64,000 nucleotides of DNA from Planctomycetota bacterium (GTDB taxonomy: Bacteria > Planctomycetota > PUPC01 > JACPCR01): NCBI GenBank assembly GCA_016179685.1, contig JACPCR010000095.1, forward strand, positions 1-64,000, written 5' to 3'. A program made the translations under genes and the position numbers. Each line of letters opens with the position of its first letter. Within the stretch, counting starts at the first letter, position 1. Shown here in pieces: positions 33,301 through 42,154 of the stretch. The notes under the pieces are model-generated. The model was not told the origin of the DNA. It saw nothing but the letters and a program-made list of their open reading frames with translations, and ran no database searches.

Positions 33301-33774
33301 CTTGTCATACTCCTTCACCGCGACCCTCGGGTGAATAACCAGGCATAAGCAGGAACTCGACAGTTGCACGGAACGATATCGGGCGCTGGGCAACAGTTGC
33401 GCAGGCGGACACCGCTTCCTCTCGTCTTCTGGCAAGATGAGTGCCATACGCCTTCAACCCGTAGCGGGCATCCATGCACATTCTGCACAGTCGAAGCCGG
33501 ATACCATCCCTCCACGGATTCCAATGAATGTCCGCCAAATTTCTTAACCCATTCTATTGAAAACACTTCCGCAGCCTTTCTGAGCCAAAAAGCCCCCGCC
33601 TTTCATCCTTGGATACTTGGAGGCATCAGGCTTGCACCAGCAAATCAGTTCAAAAATAGTGCGGCATCATTCCTGAAGTAGACGAATACGGAAGTGTCGC
33701 CGGTGCACTTGCGAACTCGTCTATGAGCAGTGGACCGTCCATTTTTACGGAGACTCGTCCAGCCTATGGTCCCG
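33301..33774. other. divergent intergenic region with decayed palindrome
   Basis: This region separates two URO-D-family genes and must carry their promoters. An imperfect palindrome at 33677-33723 (stem about 18 bp with three mismatches) resembles the perfect one at 37094-37139. A 105-codon plus-strand frame (33364-33681) ends on the TAG of this palindrome; its protein has no recognisable motif and no SD, so I do not call it. Confidence 0.45.
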
Positions 33775-34836
33775 ATGAACAGTCGAGAACGCATCTGGCG
33801 CATGTTCGAGCACAAGTCCGCGGACCGGGTACCCATCGTCGATGTCCCCTGGGGAGCGACCATCGAACGCTGGCGACGCGAGGGCCTGCCGCAAGACGTC
33901 AGCCACATCGACTACTTCGGACTCGACGTCATCCAGACCGTCCCCGTCGATAATAGCCCGCGATATCCACAGAAGGTCATCGAGGAGACCGATCAGTACC
34001 GCATCACCATGAATGCCTGGGGAGCGACGGCCCGGAACTGGAAACACCAGGCCTCGACGCCCCAGTTCCTCGATTGGACGGTCAAGACGCCCGATGACTG
34101 GTTGCGGACCAAGGCCCGGATGAAACCCGACCGTGACCGCATACCGTGGGATTTCTTGAAGACGAACTATCCCAAGTGGAAGGCGCAGGGCGCTTACCTC
34201 ATGGGCCATGGGTGGTTCGGCTTCGATGTCACCCATTCCTGGTTCATCGGTACGGAACGACTCCTTATGGCCATCGTGGAGCAGCCGGAATGGTGCATGG
34301 ACATGTTTCAGGCGGAGCTGGACCTCAATCTGACGCTACTCGACATGGCCTGGGAGGCTGGCTACACGTTCGACGCCTTGCGCTGGGCCGACGACATGGG
34401 CTACAAGTACAACCAGTTCTTTTCGCTGAAGACCTACCGGGAGATTCTTCGGCCCATCCACCAGAAAGCGATGGACTGGGCGCATGCCCATGGAATCAAG
34501 GCATGCCTACACTCTTGCGGGAACATTCGCCCGTTTGTGCCCGACCTGATCGAGATGGGCCTGGATTACCTCAACCCGATCGAGGTGAAAGCCGGAATGG
34601 ACCCTGCTCAACTCAAGCGTGATTACGGAGGCCGGCTCGTCCTGCACGGAGGCATCAGCGCGCCGTTGTGGAACGACCGTGACCGCATGGAGGCGGCTGT
34701 ACGTACCCTCGTGCCCGTCCTGAAGCAAGATGGGGGTTACATCTTCGCCACGGACCATTCCGTGCCTTCCAGCGTCAGCTTTCAGGACTTTTCTTACATC
34801 ATGGACCTGGTCAAGAAGGTCGGAAGCTACGAGTGA
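33775..34836 (+). CDS. uroporphyrinogen-decarboxylase-family protein (methyltransferase-like), short form
   Basis: The protein from MNSRERIWRMFEHKSADRVP is 353 residues, the size typical of the family. An ATG at 33766 is an equally possible start and no SD decides. Family features are the RVPI(V)DVPWG opening, a GHGWFGFDVTHS segment, FDALRWADDMGYKYNQFFS before the barrel core, the KACLHSCGNIRPFVPDLIEM metal/corrinoid-type HxC region (His and Cys), and LHGGISAPLW near the end. The HxC pair is typical of MtaA/CmuA-like zinc methyltransferases rather than HemE. It probably moves a methyl group between a substrate and a corrinoid or folate, substrate unknown. Confidence 0.8.
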   Translation: MNSRERIWRMFEHKSADRVPIVDVPWGATIERWRREGLPQDVSHIDYFGLDVIQTVPVDNSPRYPQKVIEETDQYRITMNAWGATARNWKHQASTPQFLDWTVKTPDDWLRTKARMKPDRDRIPWDFLKTNYPKWKAQGAYLMGHGWFGFDVTHSWFIGTERLLMAIVEQPEWCMDMFQAELDLNLTLLDMAWEAGYTFDALRWADDMGYKYNQFFSLKTYREILRPIHQKAMDWAHAHGIKACLHSCGNIRPFVPDLIEMGLDYLNPIEVKAGMDPAQLKRDYGGRLVLHGGISAPLWNDRDRMEAAVRTLVPVLKQDGGYIFATDHSVPSSVSFQDFSYIMDLVKKVGSYE

Positions 34837-34957
34837 CCGGAGGCTGAGGAGTGCCAACAGTTCCGCCGCCGGCCGCTGGCAAATGACATTCCTGCGGGGT
34901 CAAAGCGGTCGGTACGAAAAATTTACTGGGTTTTTATACCTGGGAGAGCCTTATTCC

Positions 34958-37042
34958 ATGAAGTCTGAGGTAACGGATTCCGTCTTTCCAGCCATTTGTC
35001 CACACGATTGCCCCGACTCGTGCGCGCTTCGCGTGCAGGTCCGCCAGGACGAGCTGGTCCGCGTGGAGGGTGACCCCGACCATCCCATCACCCGAGGCTT
35101 CGTCTGCGCCAAGGTCCTCCATTACCCGCGCCGCTGGAACTCCCAGGCCCGCCTTCTTTACCCCATGAAGCGCGTCGGGGCCAAGGGAGATGGTCGTTTT
35201 GAACGGATCACTTGGGATGAAGCGCTGAATACCATCGCGGGCCGTTTCAGCGACCTGATCCGGCGGCAAGGCCCGGAGGCTATCCTGCCCTGCTTTGGGT
35301 CGGGCACCATGGGCCTCATTCAGATGTATTACGGGGGATTGCGGTTCTTCGCCGGACTCGGCTCCACGGACCTCGAACGCACCATCTGCTCAGAGGCCGG
35401 CAAGGCCGGTTGGCGACACACCGTGGGAACGAACTACGGCGCAGACCCTGAAACTTGTGCCTTTTCGCGCCTGATCCTGGTCTGGGGCGCCAATCCCCAT
35501 GCCACCAATATCCATTTCCTACCCATCCTCAAGGAAGCCCGGCGTCAGGGCGCCAAGGTGCTCGCCATCGATCCACACCGGACCGGCACAGCGCTGGCCG
35601 CCGACGGCTATTATCAAATCCGGCCGGGAACGGACGGCCTGCTGGCGCTGGCTCTGATGAGGATCATCATCGAGGAGGGCCTCCAGGACAGGGAATTCAT
35701 CGAGAAGCACACCCTGGGCTTCGATCGGCTGCGAGAGTGCGTTTTCGGGTATTCCCTGGCCGACGCAGCGCGCATTACGGGCTTGAGCGTCGAGGACATC
35801 GCAGGGCTTGCCCGCCTCTACGCGGGCACGAAGCCGGCGTTCATCCGAATCGGCATCGGCGTCCAACATCACACGAACGGGGGCATGGCCGTACGCGCCA
35901 TCTCTTGCCTGCCCGCCCTCGTGGGCGCCTGGGGCGTCCCCGGTGGCGGCGCGCTTTACAACAACTCCGGGGCATTCCCCATGAACAAGGAGACCCTGAT
36001 CGGCGACCTCCCGGCCAAGCGCCGGCGTCGAGTCAATATCAGCCAGCTCGGGGAGGCCCTGACCTCCCTGTCTCCCCCCGTCTCGGCCCTTTACGTCTAT
36101 AACGGCAATCCCGTCCTGTCGCTCCCGGATCAGAACGCCATCCTGACCGGCCTGTCGCGGCCCGACCTTTTCACCGTGGTGCACGAGCAGATGATGACGG
36201 ACACGGCCGTCTTCGCGGACATCCTTCTTCCCGCTACCATGCAGTTCGAGCATTTCGACCTCCATGTTTCCTACTGGCATTTCTATGTCGGGGTCAATCG
36301 GCCCGCCCTGCCCGCGCGGGGTGAATGCAAGTCCAATTACGAGGTCTTTCAGCTTCTCGCCAAGCGGCTCGGCATCAACGATCCCGCCCTGAGGCGCAGC
36401 CCCGAAGAAGTGGCCTTGCGCATGCTCCGGGCTTCTCACCCTTACCTCGAGGGAATCGATGCGGAAAATCTCGTCCTCAACGGCGGCTTTGCACGCCTTC
36501 GCACACCCGAAATCCCTTTCGTTCCCTTCCGGGACGGTCGCTTCGGGACTCCCTCCGGAAAGGTCGAGTTCTACTCTTCGACGCTCGAGGAGCAGGGGCA
36601 CGACCCTCTTCCGAACTATGTGCCGCCGGCGGAGAGCCGGGAAGGGTCTCCCGACCTTTTCCAGAAGTTTCCACTGCAGTTTCTCACGCCCTCTTCCCGT
36701 TATTTTCTGAATTCGAATTTTGCCAACCTGGCGGCCGTCCGCGAGCTTGAGGGCAGCCGCCCCCGGATTCGGATGCACGTCGAGGACGCCGAGGCCCGCG
36801 GGATTCGCGAAGGCGACCTCGTCCGCGTCTGGAATGATCGCGGCTCCTGCCTGCTCTTCGCACAGGTGGGCCTTGACGTTCCGCCCGGAACGGTCCTCGC
36901 CACGACCCTCTGGTGGAGAAGCCAGTCTCCGGACCGAACGTCACCCAGCGCGACCACCTCGGGCCGGCTCGCCGACCTCGGCCACGGCTCCACCTATAAC
37001 ACCAACCTCGTCCAGGTCGCTCGAATGGAGAACACCCCATGA
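34958..37042 (+). CDS. molybdopterin oxidoreductase with N-terminal 4Fe-4S cluster
   Basis: The ATG at 34958 follows GGGAGAG. The 694-residue protein has the N-terminal 4Fe-4S cysteines C14, C18, C22 and C50 (ICPHDCPDSC...GFVC). Molybdopterin-binding motifs follow: WGANPHATN, IDPHRTGTA, YNGNPVLSLPD and a C-terminal dinucleotide-binding domain (YFLNSNFANL, RVWNDRGSC). TICSEAG stands where a metal-ligating Ser or Cys would be expected, so the ligand is uncertain. No twin-arginine signal is seen, so it is probably cytoplasmic. The family includes formate dehydrogenase-, BisC- and transhydroxylase-like enzymes; the substrate is unclear. The short start-stop overlap (ATGA) leads into a tiny ORF. 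Confidence 0.85.
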   Translation: MKSEVTDSVFPAICPHDCPDSCALRVQVRQDELVRVEGDPDHPITRGFVCAKVLHYPRRWNSQARLLYPMKRVGAKGDGRFERITWDEALNTIAGRFSDLIRRQGPEAILPCFGSGTMGLIQMYYGGLRFFAGLGSTDLERTICSEAGKAGWRHTVGTNYGADPETCAFSRLILVWGANPHATNIHFLPILKEARRQGAKVLAIDPHRTGTALAADGYYQIRPGTDGLLALALMRIIIEEGLQDREFIEKHTLGFDRLRECVFGYSLADAARITGLSVEDIAGLARLYAGTKPAFIRIGIGVQHHTNGGMAVRAISCLPALVGAWGVPGGGALYNNSGAFPMNKETLIGDLPAKRRRRVNISQLGEALTSLSPPVSALYVYNGNPVLSLPDQNAILTGLSRPDLFTVVHEQMMTDTAVFADILLPATMQFEHFDLHVSYWHFYVGVNRPALPARGECKSNYEVFQLLAKRLGINDPALRRSPEEVALRMLRASHPYLEGIDAENLVLNGGFARLRTPEIPFVPFRDGRFGTPSGKVEFYSSTLEEQGHDPLPNYVPPAESREGSPDLFQKFPLQFLTPSSRYFLNSNFANLAAVRELEGSRPRIRMHVEDAEARGIREGDLVRVWNDRGSCLLFAQVGLDVPPGTVLATTLWWRSQSPDRTSPSATTSGRLADLGHGSTYNTNLVQVARMENTP

Positions 37043-37098
37043 TCCCACGACCCTTCCGCGCCGCCCTCGGCAAGGCCGAGGACGGGAGACTTCAGTAG
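37039..37098 (+). CDS. 19-codon ORF coupled to the molybdopterin oxidoreductase
   Basis: The ATG overlaps the TGA of the preceding gene (ATGA, 37039-37042). The peptide reads MIPRPFRAALGKAEDGRLQ and ends on a TAG that lies inside the left arm of a perfect palindrome. It may be a true small protein, a truncated former neighbour, or an accident. The ATGA coupling and the stop-in-stem arrangement, seen also at real genes here, argue against pure chance. Confidence 0.35.
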   Translation: MIPRPFRAALGKAEDGRLQ

Positions 37099-37139
37099 AC
37101 GGGTTCGCCAGTGCAGGTGCACTGGCGAACCCGTCTACT
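37094..37139. terminator. perfect 22-bp palindrome with AGTGC/GCACT apex
   Basis: Arms 37094-37115 and 37118-37139 are exact reverse complements, with GG at the centre. The apex reads AGTGCAGGTGCACT. The TAG of the small ORF is at 37096-37098 in the left arm. It lies in a convergent region and probably ends the molybdopterin oxidoreductase transcript. Confidence 0.85.
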
Positions 37140-37450
37140 CGATTTTGAAGCGTGAAGCGTGAAGCAGGCGGCGAGTGTGGAAGCTCCAGCCCCGAGTCGG
37201 CAGACCCGCCATTCGTGCTGCGCATCCGGTCCCCCTCCGCACACTTCTCGAACTGTGCGGAACACTCAGAGCCCCTCACCCTCGGCCGCTATGTAAGGTG
37301 GCAATGTCCTTGACGTTGCCACCATGCATAACCCGTTGTATGTAAACGGTCTACGTTTTGCATACGTAACTAATGTCGGACGTCCCTGCGGGACTCACAG
37401 AAACAGGCCTCCGGTGACGATCACTCAGCAGTTACGGATGCGGGGACCGG
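37140..37450. other. convergent non-coding region with hairpin
   Basis: No gene seen. A strong hairpin at 37297-37323 (GGTGGCAATGTC / GACGTTGCCACC, CTT loop, one G/U pair) stands midway between the converging transcripts. An AT-richer stretch (37323-37385) after it has short inverted repeats around GTATG...CATAC. Confidence 0.6.
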
Positions 37451-38788
37451 TCACACGGGTGTCCGCACCACTCTTCTAGCCTTCAACTCAAAACGGGGGA
37501 GCAGGCCTGGCCGAACAGCCTGCACGTCGGCCCGGAAGTGGAAGGCATCCTGGAAGGCCTCGGCCAGCCGTTCCACCAGCATGGGCGCGGCGCCTTCTGC
37601 GGAGGGGATAGGCTCGATCTCCAGCCGTAGAGCATTCAGCCTTCCAGTCTTCGACACCTGGATGCGGAACTCCACGATCTCCGGGAATCGGCGGACCAGG
37701 GCCTCGATCGCCGATGGGTAGATGTTGTTCCCGCGGATGATCAGCATGTCGTCCGCGCGCCCGAGAATGCCACCGAGCATCCGCGGGAAGCTCCGCCCGC
37801 ACGCGCAGGGCTCGAAGTTCAGCTGCACCAGATCGCCGGTCCGGTATCGGATGAGCGGGCTGCCCCAGCGGCCCAGGGTCGTCAGCACCAGTTCGCCGGT
37901 CTCGCCGGGTGCGAGCGTCTCTCCGGTCTCGGGATGAACGACCTCGGGGATGCACTCGCTTCCGAGGAGGTGAGTGTTGCCGCGGTCCTCGACGCATTCG
38001 ACGCCGAGGGGCCCCGCCTCGGTCATGCCCGTATGGTCGAAGCAGCGCGCTCCCCAGGCCTTCTCGATGCCATCCTTGGTCTCCGGAATGTTCCCCCCGG
38101 GCTCGCCCGCGACTATGAGCGCGCGGACGGGGCAGCCGGGGAGATCGATCCCTTCCTTCGAAGCGGTCTCGGCAAGGTGCAGCGCGTAGGTGGGCGTGCA
38201 TCCGACGATAGTGGCCTGATTCTCGAGCAGGAAGCGCAGACGGCCCGCGCTGGTCATGCCCCCTCCGGGCAACGCGAGGTGTCCGAGGCGGACCGCGGCC
38301 TCGAAGGCCGACCAGAAGCCGAGGAACGGCCCGAAGGAGAACGGGAAGAAGAACCGGTCGCCCGGAGCGACCCCGATGGCGCGGTAGATGATGCCCCAGC
38401 ATCGAAGGACCCATTCCCAGCTCTCCGGCGTATCGAGCCACTTCAGGGGCTGGGCGGTCGTCCCGGAGGTCTGGTGCAAGCGCACGTAGCGTCCGATCGG
38501 GTAGGTGAGGTTGCTGCCGTAGGGTGGCGCGGCGGCCTGATCGGCGGCCAGCTCGGCCTTGGTGGTGAAGGGAAGGAGTCGGAAGTCATCGGGCCGCCGC
38601 CATCGCTCGAGCTGGAGACCGAGGGCGGCGAACTTTCGGCGATAGAAGGGATTGGCGGGCAGCACTTCAGCGAGCAACCGCCGGAACTTGCGGGCTTGCA
38701 GCTCGGCCAGCGCCTGCGGCCCAAGGGTCTCCTCTGAACAGGGAAACTGGCCGGTTTGAGCCAACAGCTTGCTTGTATCCCTATTCAT
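37451..38788 (-). CDS. phenylacetate-CoA ligase-like AMP-forming enzyme
   Basis: The 445-residue length fits the PaaK family. The AMP-binding P-loop is TSGTTAQPLKW (after VRLHQ), and the A5-like motif FDHTGMTEAGPLGVEC is typical of PaaK/CapK-type adenylating enzymes. The terminal domain contains the family's GRADDMLIIRGNNIYPSAIE. The reaction is ligation of CoA to an aryl or alkyl carboxylate, or adenylation without CoA. The only ATG at the N-terminus (38788) lies inside a perfect palindrome, so either the start is sequestered or a non-ATG codon a few residues later is used. It is directly downstream of thiC on the same strand. Confidence 0.85.
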   Translation of the reverse strand: MNRDTSKLLAQTGQFPCSEETLGPQALAELQARKFRRLLAEVLPANPFYRRKFAALGLQLERWRRPDDFRLLPFTTKAELAADQAAAPPYGSNLTYPIGRYVRLHQTSGTTAQPLKWLDTPESWEWVLRCWGIIYRAIGVAPGDRFFFPFSFGPFLGFWSAFEAAVRLGHLALPGGGMTSAGRLRFLLENQATIVGCTPTYALHLAETASKEGIDLPGCPVRALIVAGEPGGNIPETKDGIEKAWGARCFDHTGMTEAGPLGVECVEDRGNTHLLGSECIPEVVHPETGETLAPGETGELVLTTLGRWGSPLIRYRTGDLVQLNFEPCACGRSFPRMLGGILGRADDMLIIRGNNIYPSAIEALVRRFPEIVEFRIQVSKTGRLNALRLEIEPIPSAEGAAPMLVERLAEAFQDAFHFRADVQAVRPGLLPRFELKARRVVRTPV

Positions 38789-38817
38789 CAGTGCGGGTGC
38801 ACTGATGAATAGGGATA
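38776..38817. terminator. perfect 19-bp palindrome between thiC and the CoA-ligase-like gene
   Basis: Arms TATCCCTATTCATCAGTGC (38776-38794) and its exact reverse complement (38799-38817) enclose GGGT. The apex AGTGCGGGTGCACT matches that of the 37094 palindrome. The thiC stop (TAA on the minus strand, 38818-38820) touches the stem base, and the ATG of the next gene is inside the left arm. Confidence 0.85.
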
Positions 38818-40212
38818 TTATGGATTTGGTCGTACGCCGGCGAGGGACTGGACCGGCACGAAGGAATCATTCAATTCGGCGCGTTCCTGGGCGATCTCCC
38901 GCACGTCCTGGGTGATCTTCATGGAGCAGAACTTGGGCCCGCACATGGAGCAGAAACGGGCATCCTTGAAGGCCTCCTGCGGGAGGGTCTCGTCGTGCAT
39001 GGACCGCGCCGTTTCGGGGTCCAGGGAAAGCTGGAACTGCCGTTCCCAGTCGAAGTTGAATCGGGCGTGGGAGAGGGCGTCGTCGCGGTCGCGGGCGCCC
39101 CTCCGGCCTCGGGCGATATCGGCCGCATGGGCCGCAATCTTGTAGGCGATCACGCCCTGCTTGACGTCCTCGAGGTCCGGCAGGCCCAGATGCTCCTTCG
39201 GGGTAACGTAGCAGAGCATGGCCGCTCCGTGCTGGCCCGCCACGGCCGCCCCGATGGCCGAGGTGATGTGGTCGTAGCCCGGAGCGATGTCCGTCACCAG
39301 CGGGCCAAGAACGTAAAACGGAGCGTCGTGGCACAGCTCGCGCTCCTTTTCCACGTTCATCGGGATTTCATGCAGTGGAATGTGGCCGGGTCCCTCGATC
39401 ATGACCTGCACGTCCTGCTCCCAGGCCTTCCGGGTCAGTTCCCCCAGCACCTCCAGCTCGGCGAACTGGGCCTCGTCGCTCGCGTCCGCGAGGCTGCCTG
39501 GCCGGAGGCCGTCGCCCAGGCTGATGCTGACGTCATAGGTCTTGCAGATTTTCAGCACCTCGTCCCAATGCGTGTACCAGGGATTCTGCTGGTGGTGATG
39601 GATGCACCACTTGGCAAGGATCGAGCCGCCTCGGCTCACGATGCCCGTGACGCGCTGGGCCGTCAGAGGAATGAACTCGACCAAGACGCCAGCGTGGATG
39701 GTCATGTAGTCCACGCCCTGCCGGGCCTGCCGCTCCACCATCTCGAGCAGGATTTCGGGGGTGAGGTCCTCGACGCGCTTGACCTCCTCGAGGGCCTGGT
39801 AGATGGGCACGGTGCCGATGGGGACCGGGCTGTTCTCGATGATCGCCTTGCGGATAGCGTCGATGTGTCCACCCGTGCTGAGGTCCATGACCGTATCGGC
39901 GCCGAACTGGACGGCCATCTTCAGCTTCTCCAGCTCCGCGTTGATGTCGGACGTGACCGCGGAGTTGCCGATGTTCGCGTTGATCTTGCAGCGCGCCGCG
40001 ACCCCGATGGCCATCGGCTCGAGGTTCGTGTGGTTCACGTTCGCCGGAAGGATCATCCGGCCACGGGCCACCTCGCCTCGAATCAGCTCAGCCGAAAGCC
40101 CCTCACGTTGGGCCACATACTCCATCTCCTCGGTGACCGTGCCCTTGCGGGCCAGGTGCATCTGCGTCACGTTCTCCTGCCCCATTCGCTTCTTCACCCA
40201 TTCGCTTCTCAT
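38818..40212 (-). CDS. thiC: phosphomethylpyrimidine synthase
   Basis: ThiC rearranges aminoimidazole ribotide to HMP-phosphate for thiamine. The 464-residue protein has all landmarks: INANIGNSAVTSDINAELEK, TVMDLSTGGHIDAIR, IHAGV, SRGGSILAKWCIHHHQQNPW, VMIEGPGHIPLHEI, TSAIGAAVAG and the C-terminal radical SAM motif CSMCGPKFCSM. The length is that of the short (clostridial-type) form. GGAGGA eight bases before 40212 sets the start. The 50-bp gap to the Rieske gene is too short to hold a TPP riboswitch. Transcription is from the Rieske or MoaA side, and a palindrome ends it. Confidence 0.97.
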   Translation of the reverse strand: MRSEWVKKRMGQENVTQMHLARKGTVTEEMEYVAQREGLSAELIRGEVARGRMILPANVNHTNLEPMAIGVAARCKINANIGNSAVTSDINAELEKLKMAVQFGADTVMDLSTGGHIDAIRKAIIENSPVPIGTVPIYQALEEVKRVEDLTPEILLEMVERQARQGVDYMTIHAGVLVEFIPLTAQRVTGIVSRGGSILAKWCIHHHQQNPWYTHWDEVLKICKTYDVSISLGDGLRPGSLADASDEAQFAELEVLGELTRKAWEQDVQVMIEGPGHIPLHEIPMNVEKERELCHDAPFYVLGPLVTDIAPGYDHITSAIGAAVAGQHGAAMLCYVTPKEHLGLPDLEDVKQGVIAYKIAAHAADIARGRRGARDRDDALSHARFNFDWERQFQLSLDPETARSMHDETLPQEAFKDARFCSMCGPKFCSMKITQDVREIAQERAELNDSFVPVQSLAGVRPNP

Positions 40213-40263
40213 GAGAAGATTCCTCCAGTGCTGGATGTCGATTCGCCCCGGATGACCGCCGCC

Positions 40264-40953
40264 TCAGGCCCTGGGCGGCACGGCCACAAACACACTGCCG
40301 TCTTCCACCTTCACGGAAAAGGTCTGCTGATTTCCACCCGTCGGGGACTCGCCGGTCCTGATGTTGAATTCCCATCCGTGCCACGGGCAGATCACGCAGT
40401 CGCCTTCGACAGTGCCCTCCGAGAGCGGCCCGCCCATGTGGGGGCAAATCTCGTCGATGGCGTAAAACCGGCCGCCGCAGTTGAACACGGCGATCTGCCG
40501 CCCGTCGGCCTCGATCAGCCTGCCCTGGCCGTCAGCAATCTCGTTCACGGCGCCGATACGGACGAATTGCAGGCCGCCCGGCTTGCGGGCGGGCGACACG
40601 GGCGGAAGCGCCCGAGTTTCCTCTTTTTCGTTCACCCTGCCGGGCGGATTCGGCTCGGCGGAGACCAGAACATCATCGCCCTCCACCTTGACCGGATAAG
40701 TTCGCTGCTGGATGCCAAACCCGCACTCGCCGGTCTTCACACTGAACTGCCAGCCGTGCCAGGGGCAGGTGACCGTCTCGCCTTCCAGGATTCCGTCGGC
40801 CAGGGGGCCCCCGCTGTGCGGGCAGACCTGATCAATGGCGAAGAACTCTCCATTGCAGTTGAAGAGCGCGATTTCCTCTTGGTTGATTTCCACCCGCATG
40901 GCCTGGCCCGGTTTCAAGACGCTGCGAGTGGCGACTTTCACAAAGTCCGCCAT
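40264..40953 (-). CDS. tandem double Rieske ferredoxin
   Basis: The start at 40953 (MADFVKVATRSV) follows AGGAGG at nine bases; the upstream ATG at 40998 is inside a palindrome. The 229-residue protein contains two complete Rieske domains, each with C-x-H and C-x2-H ligands. The first (about 1-105) has CPHSGGPLADG and CPWHGW, the second (about 122-229) CPHMGGPLSEG and CPWHGW. They are joined by a Pro/Glu-rich linker. No signal or membrane helix is present. Single Rieske ferredoxins feed electrons to oxygenases; the tandem form gives a two-cluster carrier. It is the gene directly upstream of thiC, but no oxygenase is adjacent. Confidence 0.9.
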   Translation of the reverse strand: MADFVKVATRSVLKPGQAMRVEINQEEIALFNCNGEFFAIDQVCPHSGGPLADGILEGETVTCPWHGWQFSVKTGECGFGIQQRTYPVKVEGDDVLVSAEPNPPGRVNEKEETRALPPVSPARKPGGLQFVRIGAVNEIADGQGRLIEADGRQIAVFNCGGRFYAIDEICPHMGGPLSEGTVEGDCVICPWHGWEFNIRTGESPTGGNQQTFSVKVEDGSVFVAVPPRA

Positions 40954-40992
40954 GGGCTGCATCCTCCTGCGTGAATGGGGGAAAAACTCTTC

Positions 40993-41039
40993 ATCCATCC
41001 GCCCGGGAAGAGTGAGGCACTCTTCCCGGGCGGATGGAT
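40993..41039. terminator. perfect 22-bp palindrome between moaA and the Rieske gene
   Basis: Arms 40993-41014 and 41018-41039 are exact reverse complements, with loop AGG and apex GAGTG/CACTC. The moaA stop codon (41039-41041 on the minus strand) overlaps the stem base by one base. The upstream ATG of the Rieske frame (40998) is buried in the stem, which supports the later start with an SD. Confidence 0.85.
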
Positions 41040-42154
41040 TAACCGCCGATGGAATGCATCAGGCGAGCCGGCTTGACGAAATCCGGATGGTTGATCCGGT
41101 GTCCGGGTTCCTTGGTCCGCACGGCCTCGGCCACCGTGGCCGCTATCGCTTCCTCGGCCGCCCCTCCCCGGAGCAGGCCGCGGATGTCCGTCTCTCGTAC
41201 GGAGAAGAGACACGTCCTCAGCTTCCCGTCCGAGGTGATCCGGATGCGGTTGCAATATTCGCAAAAAGGTTCAGTCACCGACGGGATAATGCCGATATCG
41301 CCGCCGACACCGTCCTGGAAGCGATAGAGGGTGGCCGGTTCCTTCCGGCTGTTCTGGACCGGCTCGAGCGGATAGCGGGCATGGATGCGTTCGATGATTT
41401 CCCTGCCCGGCAGCACCTTCTGGCGCTCCCAAGCGTTATTGGCGTCGAGCGGCATGAATTCGATGAACCGGACCTGATAGGCCTGATGTCGGGCAAGGAC
41501 GGCGAAGTCCAGAATCTCGTCATCCGTGAAGCCGCGGATGGCCACGGCGTTGATCTTGAGGGGCGAGAACCCGGCGGCCTCGGCTTCCTGGATGCCCGCG
41601 AGGACCTTATCGAGGGCGTCACGCCGGCACACCTCGAAAAATTTTTCCCGGACCAGCGTATCCAGGCTGATATTGAGGCGCTGCAGGCCGGCCTCGCGCA
41701 GCGGCCGCGCCATCTCCTTCAGAAAAATCCCGTTCGTGGTCATGGCCAGATCATCGATGCCCGATACCCCGGCAAGCTGCCGCACCAGCTCCGGCAGGTC
41801 CCTTCGCACGGTCGGCTCGCCCCCGGTCAGCCGGAGCTTCCGGATGCCCAGGGGCACGACGATGCGGACGAATCGGGTGATCTCCTCGTAGGTCAGCAGC
41901 TCCCGTCTCGGCATGAAATGGGCATCTTCGGGCATGCAATAGACGCAACGGAGATTGCAACGGTCCGTGACGGAAATCCGGAGACTGTCGATGGTCCGGC
42001 CGAGTCCGTCCACCAGGCGCGCCGGCAGGGGCCCAGGTCTTCCCGCCGGAACGGCGGTCTTGGACGCGGGAGAGCACACGGCTGAAAGGGGCACGTGGAT
42101 GGACACGAGGGGCCTCGGGTTGAATGCCAAAATCCCGTGTATTTTAGCAAGCAC
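41039..42154 (-). CDS. moaA: GTP 3',8-cyclase
   Basis: MoaA is the radical SAM enzyme for the first step of molybdenum cofactor synthesis. The 371-residue protein has LRISVTDRCNLRCVYCMP (SAM 4Fe-4S cysteines), KLRLTGGEPTVR, NISLDTL, RFIEFMPL, and the C-terminal second cluster CEYCNRIRITSDGKLRTCL. It ends in the essential Gly-Gly (HSIGG). A leader of about 45 residues before DSLRIS is longer than usual, and a later start is possible. It should support the molybdopterin oxidoreductase 4 kb away. A palindrome ends its transcript. Confidence 0.97.
   Translation of the reverse strand: MLAKIHGILAFNPRPLVSIHVPLSAVCSPASKTAVPAGRPGPLPARLVDGLGRTIDSLRISVTDRCNLRCVYCMPEDAHFMPRRELLTYEEITRFVRIVVPLGIRKLRLTGGEPTVRRDLPELVRQLAGVSGIDDLAMTTNGIFLKEMARPLREAGLQRLNISLDTLVREKFFEVCRRDALDKVLAGIQEAEAAGFSPLKINAVAIRGFTDDEILDFAVLARHQAYQVRFIEFMPLDANNAWERQKVLPGREIIERIHARYPLEPVQNSRKEPATLYRFQDGVGGDIGIIPSVTEPFCEYCNRIRITSDGKLRTCLFSVRETDIRGLLRGGAAEEAIAATVAEAVRTKEPGHRINHPDFVKPARLMHSIGG

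Noticed and set aside
33364..33681. 105-codon frame in the divergent URO-D gap ending on a palindrome TAG
   Set aside because: No ribosome site and no family resemblance. The stop is part of the palindrome sequence itself.
40213..40263. TPP riboswitch ahead of thiC
   Set aside because: The gap is about 50 bp, too short for the fold, and the conserved CTGAGA element is not seen on the minus strand.
38995..40974. 659-codon plus-strand frame covering thiC and the Rieske gene
   Set aside because: It is a shadow of GC-rich codons. thiC and the Rieske protein on the minus strand are unmistakable.
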